Shown here one piece after another: positions 37,463 through 49,643 of a DNA stretch of 64,000 nucleotides. Made by a program: the position numbers and the translations under genes. Under the pieces are notes generated by a model that worked only from the letters and a program-made list of their open reading frames with translations, was not told where the DNA came from and made no database searches. This stretch comes from Armillaria gallica. Taxonomy: Eukaryota; Basidiomycota; Agaricomycetes; Agaricales; Physalacriaceae. Location of the stretch: NCBI GenBank assembly GCA_037576215.1, contig JBANDB010000003.1:248001-312000 (forward strand). Reading direction: 5' to 3'. Position 1 is the first letter of the stretch, and each line of letters begins with the position of its first letter.

Positions 37463-39000
37463 TTCGAGATGAGGAAGATACTCAGTCTATATGTGCCTAT
37501 CATATCCCTTCATGTTGTGGCTGAAATCTCAACACTCTATCAAAATGATGACAACACCATTGTAGAGGAAAAGATGACTGGCTAAGCTACACTTCATCGC
37601 AGCCAACACAATCATTGCAACACAAGATCAAGTTGAAGCACCCTACTGTACTAAGCTAAATGTCCAACACGGTGACTCCAGCACCAGAAGAATACCAGTG
37701 TCCACTCAAGAAATCTTCTGCTCTCACAAGGAGGATAGTATTAGGCATGCTGGATCGTTTTTCCCACTTAACCACAGTGCCTAATTGTATACAGATTCCT
37801 ATCTTGAAAGTTTAGAAGATGACGATAATAACAATGACTGAAGATGGGAGGTCTATGTCATCGGGATCAGGGTCAACACTTCAAGCCAGTCCCTCAAAAA
37901 AGCACCTCATGTCGAGGCAGGCCATTCTAGCCAACACAGTTGACTCTTCACATGTTTCTTTGGGTGCGTAGCATGTTTTCTGTTTCGCATTATTTATAAG
38001 TCACTTGCAAGTTGCAGATGGTGACAATGCATTATCTGTGGGCAAGGGTAGGGAAAAGGCAACTCAACAAAACTGTGTTAGCCTTGCATCACAAGGAGAC
38101 AGCCAGGAAAAGGAAGAATCTTTCTGAGAATAGGCTAGAGGGTGAAAAGGTGCATCCCGCCAGCACTGTAATTTATTGTCTCATGCCATTCGTGAAGGTT
38201 GAAACTAACAACTGACTGCTCAAAAAACAAACATGACCACAGGGTGGTAAATGCAACGGTACTACTACTAGCACAGGCACTCCTTCCAGAGTCAAGGCCC
38301 AGAACGACAGCGATGAGAAGAGGCCATTGAGGTGGAGGGAAGTACAGAGGAGCATCTACCTGTGTCTATAATACCTGTCATGTTCTGATGGATATCTTCA
38401 TCATGGCCTCCCAGTCAATCCTAGTCCTGGAGCCGATCCCACAACTTCTTCACAGATTATTCAAGACTGTGTTCCCCAATAGCTGGTTGGGTACCGAACA
38501 CCAGCTGCATCATCCTCTGTATCTCAAAGGCCATCCATTCTTAATATCTGTTCTGTTGCCACCAATGTCATGAAGACAAGTTTTCTTTAGCAAATGGTCT
38601 GGAGGGTCTATGCTGATGGTACCACGGCCTATTATCCCTGAAGGTCCCATTGATGAACTCATAATATCAGGCATGGTGGGCTCTCTAACCTCGTCTTCTC
38701 ACTGTTGCCCAAACATATACTGTGAGTCTCAATTCACTTCTCATGTCGTTTATTCACCTTTCATTAAGGGTGTTATTGGTTTCTTTGGTTTTAAGCATGA
38801 CCACAAGTTTGCTCTGCAAGCACTTGCAGTCTCTGCTGCTAAAATTGATGTACATTCTGTTTTTACTGCCGTCATACTGCTGACATACCACGGTGTCATT
38901 CTCCTTCTTTCCGGTTACCAGGCCGATGAGGCACATATTCTCAAGCAATACGGTGCAATGATAGCAGTGCCAGAGCATGCTAGCTGATATTGACCCAGGT

Positions 39001-40732
39001 ATGTGTGTTTGATCTCAGAAGTCTGTACTTTTTCCTGATGTGTTAATAAGGCAAAGATCAAGCCAATGTTGTATGACCTAGGGGCTATCGCAGAACTGAG
39101 AGATAGGGCTGAAGTTCAATAGGGCGATTTCGTTTTAGCAGGCCAATTACTACAGGACATGATTGGCAAGCAGGGGGATATCCGTGTCAGTACATGGATC
39201 TGTGGGCTGTGGCATGGTTATGTTCGAGTTGGCTGTCATCAACCTGAGCAGAGGCGGTCTGGTGACACAGGTGCTTCCAACATGCAGCCTGTTGGTCCCC
39301 AGGGGTGAATAACATAGGGTGAGTGGGATATTCCATGGTCCTGCTATCATCTATGACATTTGGGCAAAATGCGAGCTGGTGGCAAAGCCACCGAGCGAGC
39401 TTTTTTCTGTAGATCCTGATTCAGCTTTGATAGGTGCAAAAAAAGTGTATAGGACTCGGCTCTGCCACACGCATGTGGTGGCCCTCAAACTCTAGTAGAG
39501 AGAGGGTATGCATTGTCATGAGTATTCAGACCATCCAAGCTTCTAAGCCATGGCTGTGTGGTTCCCTTGAGAGAGCTGCCATCCATGACTGAAGCACCCT
39601 CAATTTCAGGCAATGCGTAATCACCCAAGTGAGAATGGAGGTCCATGAGGCCTGGGGTGATCCAATTGCACTGCGTGCATGGACTACTTCAAGACTGATA
39701 CCATACATCTCGAGCTGGCTGTACACAAGCTTGAGGCCATCAAGAAGCCTTGTGACGGTCGTTGCACTCTGTGCAGGCTCCTGTGGGAAGATGTTGTTGG
39801 AGTATTATAGCAGTGTGGTGAAGTAGAAGATGGTGTAGAATAGGTGGGCAAAGCATTGGAAGAGTGTCATCTTTCCGTCATCATCGAGGTTCGAATAAGA
39901 CCGCTGCGTAGTCTAAGACAACCGAGTACGTGTCCATCACAGATTGAAAGGAAAAATGGCCACAAAGTAATCTGCGCATAGCATGGCAACAAGGGAGCAT
40001 CAGCACATTTGAAAACAGGCCTTCAGTAGACGAATTCCTCAAACAGGAAGTTGTTGGTAACGAAACTAGCAAGAGGAAGCTATGGATCAAAATAGTAGAT
40101 GCACCTGCCTTATCGGTGAAAAGTGTCAGCGTTATCTCTGGTAAGGATATTGTGGGTGGTAAACCGATAAACTAGTAAGATCCGACACAGGAGCGACTGA
40201 AACGTCGGTTCCGTATAATTTCAGCCTTTCACGAGCGCTTAGATATGTATCACCTTGAGTTTGGGTGTTTCCAAAATAGTTGAGTCAAGAATTGCGAAAT
40301 GTGTGTCAAAAGAAAAACATTTTGTAAAGCACTGAAATTATCATCAGGGTCCTTTTCGAGCAATTATTCAAGTACGCACCGCAAAACTAAAACCTTACTC
40401 TGAATTTCTGTAAAGACGGGGGACTATTCCTAGTTCTTGAAGTGGGTACTACCTCTTTCACAGCGAACAGCTGCAACGTTGCTGTCGTGTTGCAAAACCT
40501 AGATGCATATAACTTGAGCTTTCCCGTTTGGGGTCCGAAAACATGAAGCAAACGTGACGATGAGGATGCGTTGAATACTTTACGCGCAACCGAAGGATTT
40601 GTTCAGTGTTACCGTTTAGGTTTAAAACGTGGCCATCGTGGGAATTAACCCAAACGCCAATGATGTCGATCATGATCTCGTACCTCTGCCTTTCCCTTAA
40701 AGACGATGATTCCCTTCCACTGGCTCACCTAG
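39001..40732. other. Intergenic, nothing recognised
   Basis: No gene with recognisable motifs or consistent exon structure on either strand. Confidence 0.4.
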
Positions 40733-41017
40733 CTATTCTCTTCCTTTTACTACTTCATCTTGCTGCCCCCACCTGACAATAACGAAATGTGTATTTTCAC
40801 TCATGAGCCTCAGGGCGCAACCAGCGCAACGCTCCTTCTCAATTCGCTTAAGAATTGTAACGACTTTCTCCTCCGGAGCCTTGGGGATATCTTTGCCGAA
40901 CCGGGTACCGTAAACTAGTCCGTTGGAGTATGAGTACACCGTCGTGACCGTGAAGGAATCCTCGGGAGCTGAGCGGAGAGGGTACCTATTGGTAGCCAGA
41001 CTGAATGACGACCTCAT
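40733..41017 (-). CDS. Small hypothetical protein (94 aa)
   Basis: Single-exon frame from ATG at 41017 with ordinary amino-acid composition (begins MRSSFSLATNRYPLRS; contains two Cys in ERCAGCALRL). No family recognised and no clear promoter. It may be an exon of a larger gene or chance. Confidence 0.25.
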   Translation of the reverse strand: MRSSFSLATNRYPLRSAPEDSFTVTTVYSYSNGLVYGTRFGKDIPKAPEEKVVTILKRIEKERCAGCALRLMSENTHFVIVRWGQQDEVVKGRE

Positions 41018-41508
41018 CAGCGGATGTCGCTCTAGTCAGCTCCCAGTCGGATGCAGCCGGCACATAGGACACTGACTCGCCATCACCTCAAGCCTCATCC
41101 ACACTCGGGCCGACACCTGCACCCGACGATCAGTGGGAAACCAACAATCGTCTTCATCGCGCCGGTGCCAAACTCAAGAGATTCTACAAATGGGATCCCA
41201 CCGACGCTCTCGACAGAGTCGTCATCATGCGCAGGATATCGTGTGCAGGCTCACTGCCCTCATCACGTTCTTATGACCATGAACTTTCACCAGGTCTAAC
41301 GGCGAGTCACTCTCGAAGACTTCCTTCTCCTCGTCCAGACTACCTCCAGGAACACCACGCAGTACCACGTCATATCTTCCCAGTGCTATTGGGTCGCCTA
41401 CACCATTTGGACCGTTCACGGGAGCCCATGTGGTGAAGATCATATATGTTGTACTCGATTGGGATTTTCTATATCTAAATCCATCCGACTTGTACTAAAG
41501 TGATTGCT

Positions 41509-41890
41509 AGTTCCATATGGATCAGAAATACCCTTCATCTACAGAACATTGAATTCCTCCACTGATCCCGAGTCTTCGATCTTGTTGGGTGAAATGATGG
41601 CTGACTATTGTGTTTCATTTAATACAAGCTTGGATGCCAACGATGGATTAGGAACTCGTGAGTTATTCTTCTGTTGTTGGTCGAACACTTGTTAAAAATT
41701 GCCAGGTCCCTTCTGGCCACAGTACACACCTGAGAATGAGATATGTTAAGGCATTTATCGAAGTGGGGAATGATTATGGCCCCAAGTACTCTTGCAATTA
41801 CATGGCGACAACACGACCGTCATCCCGGATGACTATCGGAAGGAACAGATTGACTTCATCAGAGATAACGCTGAAGTTTTAGCCGGTGAT
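41509..41890 (+). pseudogene. Type-B carboxylesterase/lipase C-terminal remnant
   Basis: Three short exons read GSEIPFIYRTLNSSTDPES...MMADYCVSFNTSLDANDGL, then PFWPQYTPENE, then LQLHGDNTTVIPDDYRKEQI, joined by introns at 41659-41702 and about 41745-41788. These match the conserved C-terminal end of fungal type-B carboxylesterases, including the region after the catalytic His. The catalytic Ser and Glu domains are absent upstream, so it is a fragment. Confidence 0.75.
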
Positions 41891-42205
41891 GCATGCAGCC
41901 TATGTCCTCGTTCAGTTCTAATACATATGACTTCTCATCTTGATGTTGACTGAGAAAAGGGATTGTCGGACGATGTGGCATGAACGCCCTATCGAACGTC
42001 TCCTGAAGACACGCAGAACGAGTACTTTTTATAAGTATATAAGTAAACACATCAACGTTGCTCACGATTCAAATAGGATTCTTCCTGGAGTCAAAGTGTC
42101 TAACGCCACGCCATCGCACTGGAAGCAGGGAGGGCGTTACTCCGGAGCTGTCCTCAGTCAACGTATGGGATCACCCGTTCATGCGTCAGCAAGTGAGGAC
42201 ATTTG

Positions 42206-42664
42206 TGTTATGAATACGTGAGGTAGCGTAGTAGCTAATGTACGTAGCTAGTATTCGTAATATAGTTGAGTTCTTTACCAAGAAGGGATCCGAGAAGGGA
42301 AGTGGGTCGACGAGCGCTAAGCGTAGTCGAGGGGATGACTGATCAGTCCAGAAAGCGCTAAGCGTAACTGGTAAGGATCAGAGGCAGCGAGCGCTAAGCG
42401 TAGCTGTCTCGGATTCTCAAATTCACACAAGGTAAATGATAAGTCAAAGAGTAGATACTGATTCGTAGCTAGCGTACATGTTTATATACTGGGTAGCGTT
42501 GCGAAGAATATTCTAGTAGTACAACCTTTGAGAAGGTTCTATGGGTTTCTGGTATTTTCGTAAGTAAATAGTAAGTATAGAATCTTGGAGAAGTTGGAAG
42601 AAAAGTCTATGTCTTTGTTAGGCGTCGGAAGACTAGTAAGCGAAGGTAAGGGATATCCATAACA
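42206..42664. mobile_element. Solo LTR of a retrotransposon (459 bp)
   Basis: Begins TGTTATG and ends CATAACA (canonical TG...CA with a 7-bp inverted end). It is flanked by the exact 5-bp direct repeat ATTTG (42201-42205, 42665-42669). It contains a TATA-like TTTATATAC (42480) and three copies of AGCGCTAAGCGTA (42313, 42354, 42390). No internal retroelement genes lie next to it, consistent with LTR-LTR recombination. Confidence 0.88.
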
Positions 42665-42669
42665 ATTTG

Positions 42670-45110
42670 CAATGACACGAATCGTATTGGGTAGAGTCAT
42701 ATGCGGACTAGCTACCACTTGGGTCACCAGGCCAAAGATAGGTGGCTACTTTGTATCTTCGGCGTGCTTCGCTTTGGATATCACCGCCAAGAACTGGGAT
42801 AGCACCCTGGAATTCGCGACATGGAGTGATGTTGACTCCAGGCATCAATCAAACTTGGATAAAGAAGTGATCATATTGTCTCTTTTTGATGAGGAAGACG
42901 CCTGTAGCGTACGTACCGTCCCAGTACCAGCTAGTACCTTGGCGTATCCTTCAGATGGCTAGAAGCAGCAGGCAATAAGTTGATGCCGCCGACACACGGA
43001 CACGAGGGTCGTGTTGATCGCAAACTTATACCGGCACACACCAACACCAAACGCGTCAAGCCTTTCACAGATGTTACGCCATCCGGTATGTTGTGTCATT
43101 ATTAGATCTTTATCTTTCATAAATTGTTCAGTGATAGAACAAACCTTTCATGTAGCATGAGTGATCAGTTATCTACTATTCCCGATCCCAGATCTCACGG
43201 TGCCGAGCTCCGAAGTCGAAGATTCCGGGAACGTGGCTGTGTTAGGGCGAGTAAGGTAAAGGATGGTAGCAGCATCCAGCGGAACTCAGAAGAGTGGGAG
43301 TCGGCAGCATGCTGGACAACAGCCGCAGGAAAAGAAGATAAAGTAAGTAAGATTGAACAATGGTGAGGACTGATAATGCTGAATCTCTGCATGATGCTAA
43401 TGGAGGCCTCCGAGGCGACGCGAGCGGTAGGATGACATTGGCGTCGACCATCTTCGGAGTAGACTATGAGTTAGCTGTGAAACGAAGATGAAAATATCGA
43501 GACACACCCTTTAATTCCCACAACCAACATAATCTTTCAACGAGATGCAAAACGTTTGTTACTTCTGGCACCGTGCACACAAGGAGCAAGATTCTATTAC
43601 CTTTAATCAGATGATACATTGGGTGTCTTGGCATCCAGAATTAATAGGATTGTCAGATTATAAGTCACTGTTTGGAGGTGGGCAGTTCCGCATTCGGAAC
43701 CGTGCTGCTTAGCCGGCGATTTGATGGATAAGAGTGACCCATTCAGTCATTGTCTTTCCCCTTTCCCTCGACGTCCCTGTGACTGTTTTCTTATCGACAG
43801 ACAAAGGACTGCGAGGTTGTTTGGTATTCGAGCTCACATTGTCACCAAGCGAAGGTGCTGATCATTAAATGTCGAGGTGCTTGTCTTTCCAGTCGCCGCT
43901 TTTTAACATCTTTTTATCGTTCTCTTGTTAATGGTATGTATTCGTTGCTTATACCTGCGGCTTTTAGTTAGAATCGTCGTATAAAAGGACTGTACTTGTG
44001 TAGGATACGCTATCTCGTTTGCAACTGATATACAATACCCTTTCCTCTCGCTCATTTCGTGGTCCCGAGCCTCGCGGCTTCAATAGAGGTATGTCACAGC
44101 ATAAGGTTTTCCGACCATTACACTGGGTGTTTTCACCCGAATTTGGAAGAAAAAAGAAGGAGAAAAGAAAATTCCAGAAGGCTCTCGCCCCTTCATCAGT
44201 GTATGCTAAAGCTATCACTATTTCGTACATGTAACCGTTCCGTGTTATTTTTCCGCACTTCGCGCGCCTGAGATTGTATCAATTTCTCACGATCTTAGGG
44301 GCTCGAAACAAGTGTCGAGCATGCAAGTTATACCAAATTGCTGAAAATACAGCACCAGTAAGTCGTGTTCCGATGTATACATATGACGCAAGTAGCTTGT
44401 GCGCTCGAAAAGAGTATCAGGAAACACAAGAAAGGAAAACCAAAAAAGAGAGAAAAGTAGGTGCCAAATATTCATTGTACATGCTCGAAAACAAGTCGAG
44501 AAATTGTGAATTCTGCAGTATATATGTATGATGTATCAGAAAATAGTTGTAGGAGCAAATGAGCTGTGAGGAATCGACGCAAAGACAAAAACAAAGGGGT
44601 GGCAGGTAAGTCCGCTGACAAAGCATGGATAGATAACATTGTTTCCTTCATAACTCGAGAGTGGCATATCCTTCAAATTTTTGGTGAGTTCAGTACAGCT
44701 CATAGCACTCAAATACAAAGCTGCAGAGAGTAAGAGACTTCTGCTACTTGAGGCGAAGCCAAAAGAAAGAAAAAAACGCTATCAATCCCGAAACGGTAAG
44801 TGCACAGCATGGCAGGTAAGTTAGCGTGGGAACCCAGCGTATCAATCGGCATAACCAGCCTGAGCATAACCCCCGGCAGGCAGATCTATACTTGGCGACA
44901 GTCCCGATTTGCGAATTTGAAGATCAGAGTTCAGGTTCGGGAACATCCGAACACTGACAGATCACCTAAGACTCACGTAGCATAGAGGAAGGGAATCAGT
45001 CTACTGGCACACTATGTTCTCTTCAGAACGGATCGGGAAAACTGCTACAAATCAAAATGACAAACCCCGGACGGAGGATCTCGCTGCTTTATCTCCATTC
45101 TCATGGTGCG
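42670..45110. other. Intergenic, no recognised gene
   Basis: Several 60-95 codon frames (42672, 43124, 44019, 44274) lack recognisable domains or splice support. AG-rich and pyrimidine-rich tracts occur near 44150 and 44440. Confidence 0.4.
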
Positions 45111-45118
45111 TATTTAAA
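45111..45118 (+). promoter_or_regulatory. TATA box of the P450 gene
   Basis: TATTTAAA 46 bp before the chosen ATG at 45157. Its position argues against using the upstream ATG at 45118, which overlaps it. Confidence 0.45.
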
Positions 45119-45156
45119 TGCTAACATCCCTGTTTTATGTTTCCCATATTCATAAA

Positions 45157-47266
45157 ATGCCCCTCGAAGAATACGTCCATCTCGCCCGACAAGTCGACAA
45201 AACCTTAGTGTTACGCAGTCTTGGCTTAGCCATCGTATTTCTGCTGGCGCTTCAACTTCGAAAGGCCTTAATCACTAGACAAAAGGTAATTGTTACTCCA
45301 AACTTCGTCTCGGTAAATGCTGATATCATCTCAGTTGAAATCAATTCCTACGGCTGGGACATCCGGTATCATCGGGTCATGGATAGACGCTTTCAAATTC
45401 ATTTTTCACGCAAAGGAAATCATCGAAGAAGGTCAGAGAATGGTGTGTATCGGTCTGTCTCACGATCTATGAATTGACTCGTTGTGAATAGTATGGATCG
45501 ATATTCAAAGTGCCCTTGCTCGACAGATGGACAGTTGTGGTTAGCGGAGCAGAGAGAATTAATGACATACGAAATGCTTCAGTAGAAGAACTGGCTCCCT
45601 TTGCCAAGATTCCTGAAGACGTGAGTGCTATGTGTCGTGCACGAATTATTGCGCTTATGACAACTAGGTGGACTATACTTTTGGTCGCGACGCCAGGCTA
45701 GACCCTTACCATGCAGAGGTGGTACGAGGCACCTTGACCCGCAATATCGCCTCTTGCTTTGCGGATGTTCAGGATGAGATCAAAGCGGCTTTCAGGGACA
45801 ACATACCGATGACTGAAGGTGCTAAGACTAACGATGTGTTTGAGTAACTCAGGCTAACGTTACTGCAGATTGGATTGAGATACCTGCATACGAAACTATT
45901 TTGCAAATTGTATGCAGAGCAAGCAACCGGATGTTTGTAGGGCTTCCTCTCTGTGAGTAACCTCTCCCTCTTGACGCCATATTGATATAAACTCAATATA
46001 AACTCGTTCTTGAGGCCGCAACCCTGAATATATCAAACTCAATATCAACTCCGCCATCCATATTTTCGCTTTTGCCCGTATTATCAATATGTTCCCTACG
46101 GTCCTGAAAGTGCAAGTCATTCCCACTCAATACTGTTCATACTGACACTATAACTTCATACAATTAGTATTCTAAGTCCTATCTTTACGCCCCGCAGGCA
46201 AGCTATAGCCAAAACAGAGAAATTCCTTGGCGATACCATTCGGGAACGAATGCACCAGCAGGATGTCTATGGGAAAGATTGGCCGGGAAAACCAGTGAGG
46301 AAGTTTTGACTTCATTCACTTTTTGTCTGACACGACGGTAGAATGACCTCGTCTCGTGGCTGCTTGACGCAACTTATGGCGATGACAAGAGACGGTCAGT
46401 AAAGGATCATTGTAAAAAGGTGCTCTTGTTGAATCTGGGAGCTATCCATTCGACATCTATGGTATGTCGGATTACGCATCGCAGAGCTACAGCTGATTGC
46501 GTGCCTACAGACATTCACTACTGCCTTGTACGCATTGGCTACACACCCTGAGTATGCTGAAATTCTTCGTGACGAAGTGGAATCTATCATCAACGAAGAA
46601 GGTTGTACGAAATCTGCAATGGGAAAGATGAACAGGCTCGACAGCTTTGTGAAGGAATCGTATAGATTGTATGGTAACCTTAGTGTCTGTGAGTCGATTT
46701 GTTCATTACATCAATACCTTCTGACGATTGGGTACAGTCGGAATGCCGCGTAAAACCTGTAAGGACTTTGTATTTTCAGACGGGACGGTAGTTCCCGCTG
46801 GAGTTCACATCGTTGTGGCCTCTCTGTCCACGCATACAGATGAAGTACATACGAGTTTTTTACCCTGACGGTCCCTCTCATCATTTTCCTATGCAGGACA
46901 ACTACGAGGACCCATTAGAATTCAAGCCATGGAGGTTCTCTGAAAAGACAAAACAAGAAGGTGAAGGCATTCGCCAGCACTACATGGCCACACTGAGTCT
47001 GGATTTCATCCTCTTTGGCAACGGGCGGGCACAGTGGTGCGTATAGGTCGAACTCTCTGAAAACTTCTCAGGTTGACATATTTGTGTGCAGTCCGGGACG
47101 ATTCTTCGCTGTCAACGAGTTGAAAGCTCTCATGTCCTACGTTCTCCTGAACTTTGACGTGAAGCTTGACAAGTTCCCTACGCCAGTGTGGCTTTACGAG
47201 AATCAGATGCCAAATCCGATCAGCAAGGTTTTGTTCAGGAAGCGCGTACGTACTCCGCGAAAGTGA
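45157..47266 (+). CDS. Cytochrome P450 monooxygenase (514 aa, complete)
   Basis: Twelve exons: 45157-45285, 45335-45442, 45492-45620, 45668-45818, 45869-45952, 46015-46111, 46168-46294, 46342-46461, 46511-46688, 46738-46844, 46897-47036 and 47092-47266. They give one open frame. An N-terminal membrane anchor (SLGLAIVFLLALQL) suggests ER location. Family marks: I-helix region GAIHSTSMTFTTAL, K-helix ESYR, PERF-type FKPWRFSE, and heme-binding FGNGRAQCPGRFF with the axial Cys codon split by the last intron. Style resembles fungal CYP families that hydroxylate hydrophobic secondary metabolites (family knowledge). The substrate is unknown and no biosynthetic partners flank it. Intron 6 (46112-46167) appears to be a GC-AG intron. 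Confidence 0.93.
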
Positions 47267-48014
47267 CGATCAATGCAATTGAGCGTTGAAGAATTAAGAA
47301 ACAGTGGCTATGTCGTTCCAGTACCAGGATGAATGCATGATGTATCCTGTGCGTAGGAATTAATGTGTATCTATCGGTCGCGATTATGTTATGGACCATT
47401 CATTCCGACCAGGCATGCTAAAACACGAACATTCGATGAAGTGGTGGGCCACCGCGAGGCGTGGCAGGTCCAAGTCCTGTGTGACCAAGGGATGGGACAT
47501 CCTAAAAGAACACATCTAGTCTCACGACTTCACTGGACCGTGCTGCCATATGCTTATCGAAAAACGGGTGATCCTTACACATGAAGGGAGCATACACTGT
47601 GAGGACACTTAGCACACCAAGCATCAAATTGATATGCTTAATCTCTGTTATCCAGGAATCGAACCTGGCATGCTGCCAGCCATTTTCTTCTAAAGTTTTC
47701 TTGCTTGCAACGACTAGGGTGGTTAGACAGACGGTTACCAGTCTAACCAAAATATACCCATTGAAATGTTGGTGGTATGATGGAACACCGTTGGCACCCA
47801 GGTTTGACGGTCCAGTGACTATCCCCCCCGTGCCCGGGTGATTTTGTTTGAAGGGTGTACTTGAGGAGGGTGTCGAAAGGCAAGTCAAGACTATGCTCGG
47901 AAGTGTGCTTTCCGATGACTGCGTGGCGACATCAAAATGAGATACGGTCCGGCCCATCTTGGTTGTCAACTCGGAGAAAGAAGGCTTTCGACGGAATCAG
48001 GCAAGAATGGCATC
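47267..48014. other. Intergenic, contains tRNA-like sequence
   Basis: No protein gene seen; a tRNA-like/SINE-like segment is listed separately. Confidence 0.4.
47654..47749 (-). repeat. tRNA-like segment with Pol III A and B boxes (possible SINE head)
   Basis: On the minus strand CCAGG-TTCGATT-CCTGG forms a perfect T-arm with a consensus B box. Some 75 bases upstream TGGTTAGACTGG resembles an A box, with GGTT...AACC able to form a D-stem. No matching acceptor stem or anticodon arm could be found, so it is not a functional tRNA. A tRNA-derived SINE or decayed tRNA fits better. Confidence 0.35.
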
Positions 48015-48107
48015 CATAGGTATATAAGCCTAACAATGACAATGACTAGAATGAAAGTAGTAGTAGTAAGCGTCACATCGATCGAAGCTCAGGCTAGGGC
48101 TTCGGAG
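48015..48107 (+). repeat. Dispersed TATA-containing repeat, copy B
   Basis: Partner of 30896-30985. Contains GGTATATAAGCCT and (GTA)n (48057-48068). Confidence 0.5.
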
Positions 48108-48365
48108 ACTTTTAATTTATAATCATAACCAGATATAAAAAAAACAGTAGTACAAACATTAGAGACGATGCCAGAAACACGGAAAATAGAAAAGACCACG
48201 AAGAACACATGGATAAAGGAAAACGACGGTCCAAGAGCATCGATGCTCACATACCGGAAAATGCCGAGGACATGCCGAGAGAATTTCGGAAGTAATGTTA
48301 ATACACAGCCACTCAAACTTTCAGGACCGCATAAGACCGAGACCTGTATACACAGGACTCGGAAC

Positions 48366-49643
48366 AGGAGCACGTCCGATTTATTTGCTTCAATTTGTTC
48401 GGTTATTCAGGCCGACTCAAACCCAGATCAAACAGCCGCAGACCGCAGTTCTTTCTCTGTTCCACTCCTATATTGCTTCGACAACGCGTCGCTCTCCTCT
48501 CAGCTCTATGAGTATCAGTATTAAAACTGATCCACTCATAGCCAATACCGCAATGATTATCATGCATGAAGATACCATGACGAGCAAGGACAAGAAGCTT
48601 CCTGCTGCTGTTCCCTTTCATAGTTTACTGTGATTTTGGCTGGAAGGACTTTTGGAGTAGACGCCCGACCATCAGGGGCAGTCGCGGGACGGGAACTTTG
48701 CGTGTTTTGACATCGACATCGTGAATCGTGATCAATGGCGACCTCAATCTCTTCCCTCTTTCTTCTATTCCTATTCCGCAGCGCAATTCGGCAAGTATGA
48801 TGGCGAGAAGCTAGTAAGTACTCATTACCTTCCCCTGCCTTTGATTTCGGTTAATTTCCGCGGATTAAGCTATTGTACGGCGGTGAGCAATTGCCACCGT
48901 ACTCCCCTTGCTTCGATTGACGTTCTCTTGGGTAATTGGCTCTAGGCCTGGAGAGTATCTATCTACGGTTAGCTTATGGTGGTCGAGGGCTAGGCTGTTT
49001 GAGGTAAGTACATTGCCGTTCTACTACGTGCTCTCGGATGCCTCGGTAACCAATTCTTTATTTAAGTCACACACCACAGAACTTTGTTTTTGTTTTTGTT
49101 CTTTTCGTGAGATGAGCCGATGTGCTTACGGTGGGTTCCTCTTAACTTACAAGGAGTTTCGAAGAATTTTCTCCTCATAGTTTAAAATATGAAGCAGGAC
49201 ATTTTTCGGGCGACTTTGATCCGGTGCACCCTCGGAACTTGGGCGCTGCCTCATTGATGGAGATGTAACCTGTAAAAGTGACGCATATATGCGTCGAACA
49301 GCGATGCGCTTATGGGATACTCGTCTTATCCCGTGCAAAACTCGTACAACTTGTGAGTCTTCACAGAACCCTAACAGTCTTTCTCCTGTATGAACTAGGC
49401 TCACTCAGATGTACATCGCCGCATTACATAAATCATACCTCCCATATTCGTATACGTGCTCTTCTAATTGGGGCTCGAATTTAGGCGCTGGTGCCTATCC
49501 TTTAATAGCATAGCCAATGGCGATACGCTTTGATCGTCTGAGCGCTAGTCCGCATTGTTTGCCTTTGACCACGACGACGACACGAGTTTGCACAATACAA
49601 ATCTCTCGGCGCAACAACATTTCGGTACTGTACTGGGTGGGCC
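48366..49643 (+). repeat. HET3 upstream duplicated region (with empty hAT site)
   Basis: Collinear with 15249-16476 and, in its last part, with the regions preceding HET1 and HET2. Near 48360-48380 it shows the empty site corresponding to the hAT insertion at 10968-15240. Contains the conserved short frame MATSISSLFLLFLFRSAIRQ (48735-48794). Confidence 0.75.

Larger units (their letters stand above)
35500..39000 (+). pseudogene. Degenerate multi-exon coding sequence, unknown family
   Basis: Several plus-strand segments look like former exons: DDNDALPAISSLKQCHPLPS (35860-), ATMDTIKNPLSDTISKYR-like sequence (35980-), LEHYEGNSLEDDDDPEHED (37025-), MSSGSGSTLQASPSKKHLM (37857-), GTPSRVKAQNDSDEKRPLRW (38277-), and a longer piece with YSPFIKGVIGFFGFKHDHKF (38750-). 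The order of acidic, disordered pieces followed by a FFG-containing helical domain recalls the DUF6532-type proteins abundant in Agaricomycetes, but this is a weak resemblance. Stops, a poly-T tract and a MITE interrupt it. Confidence 0.25.

Noticed and set aside
41225..41443. NGPNGVGDP segment as a laccase fragment
   Set aside because: Only a few residues resemble the laccase loop; no copper motifs nearby.
43964..44531. Several 60-90 codon frames
   Set aside because: No motif, low complexity (KKEKRK, FSFFFLP) and no exon context.
47640..47760. A functional tRNA gene
   Set aside because: T-arm is perfect, but acceptor and anticodon stems cannot be formed, and A-B box spacing is too long.
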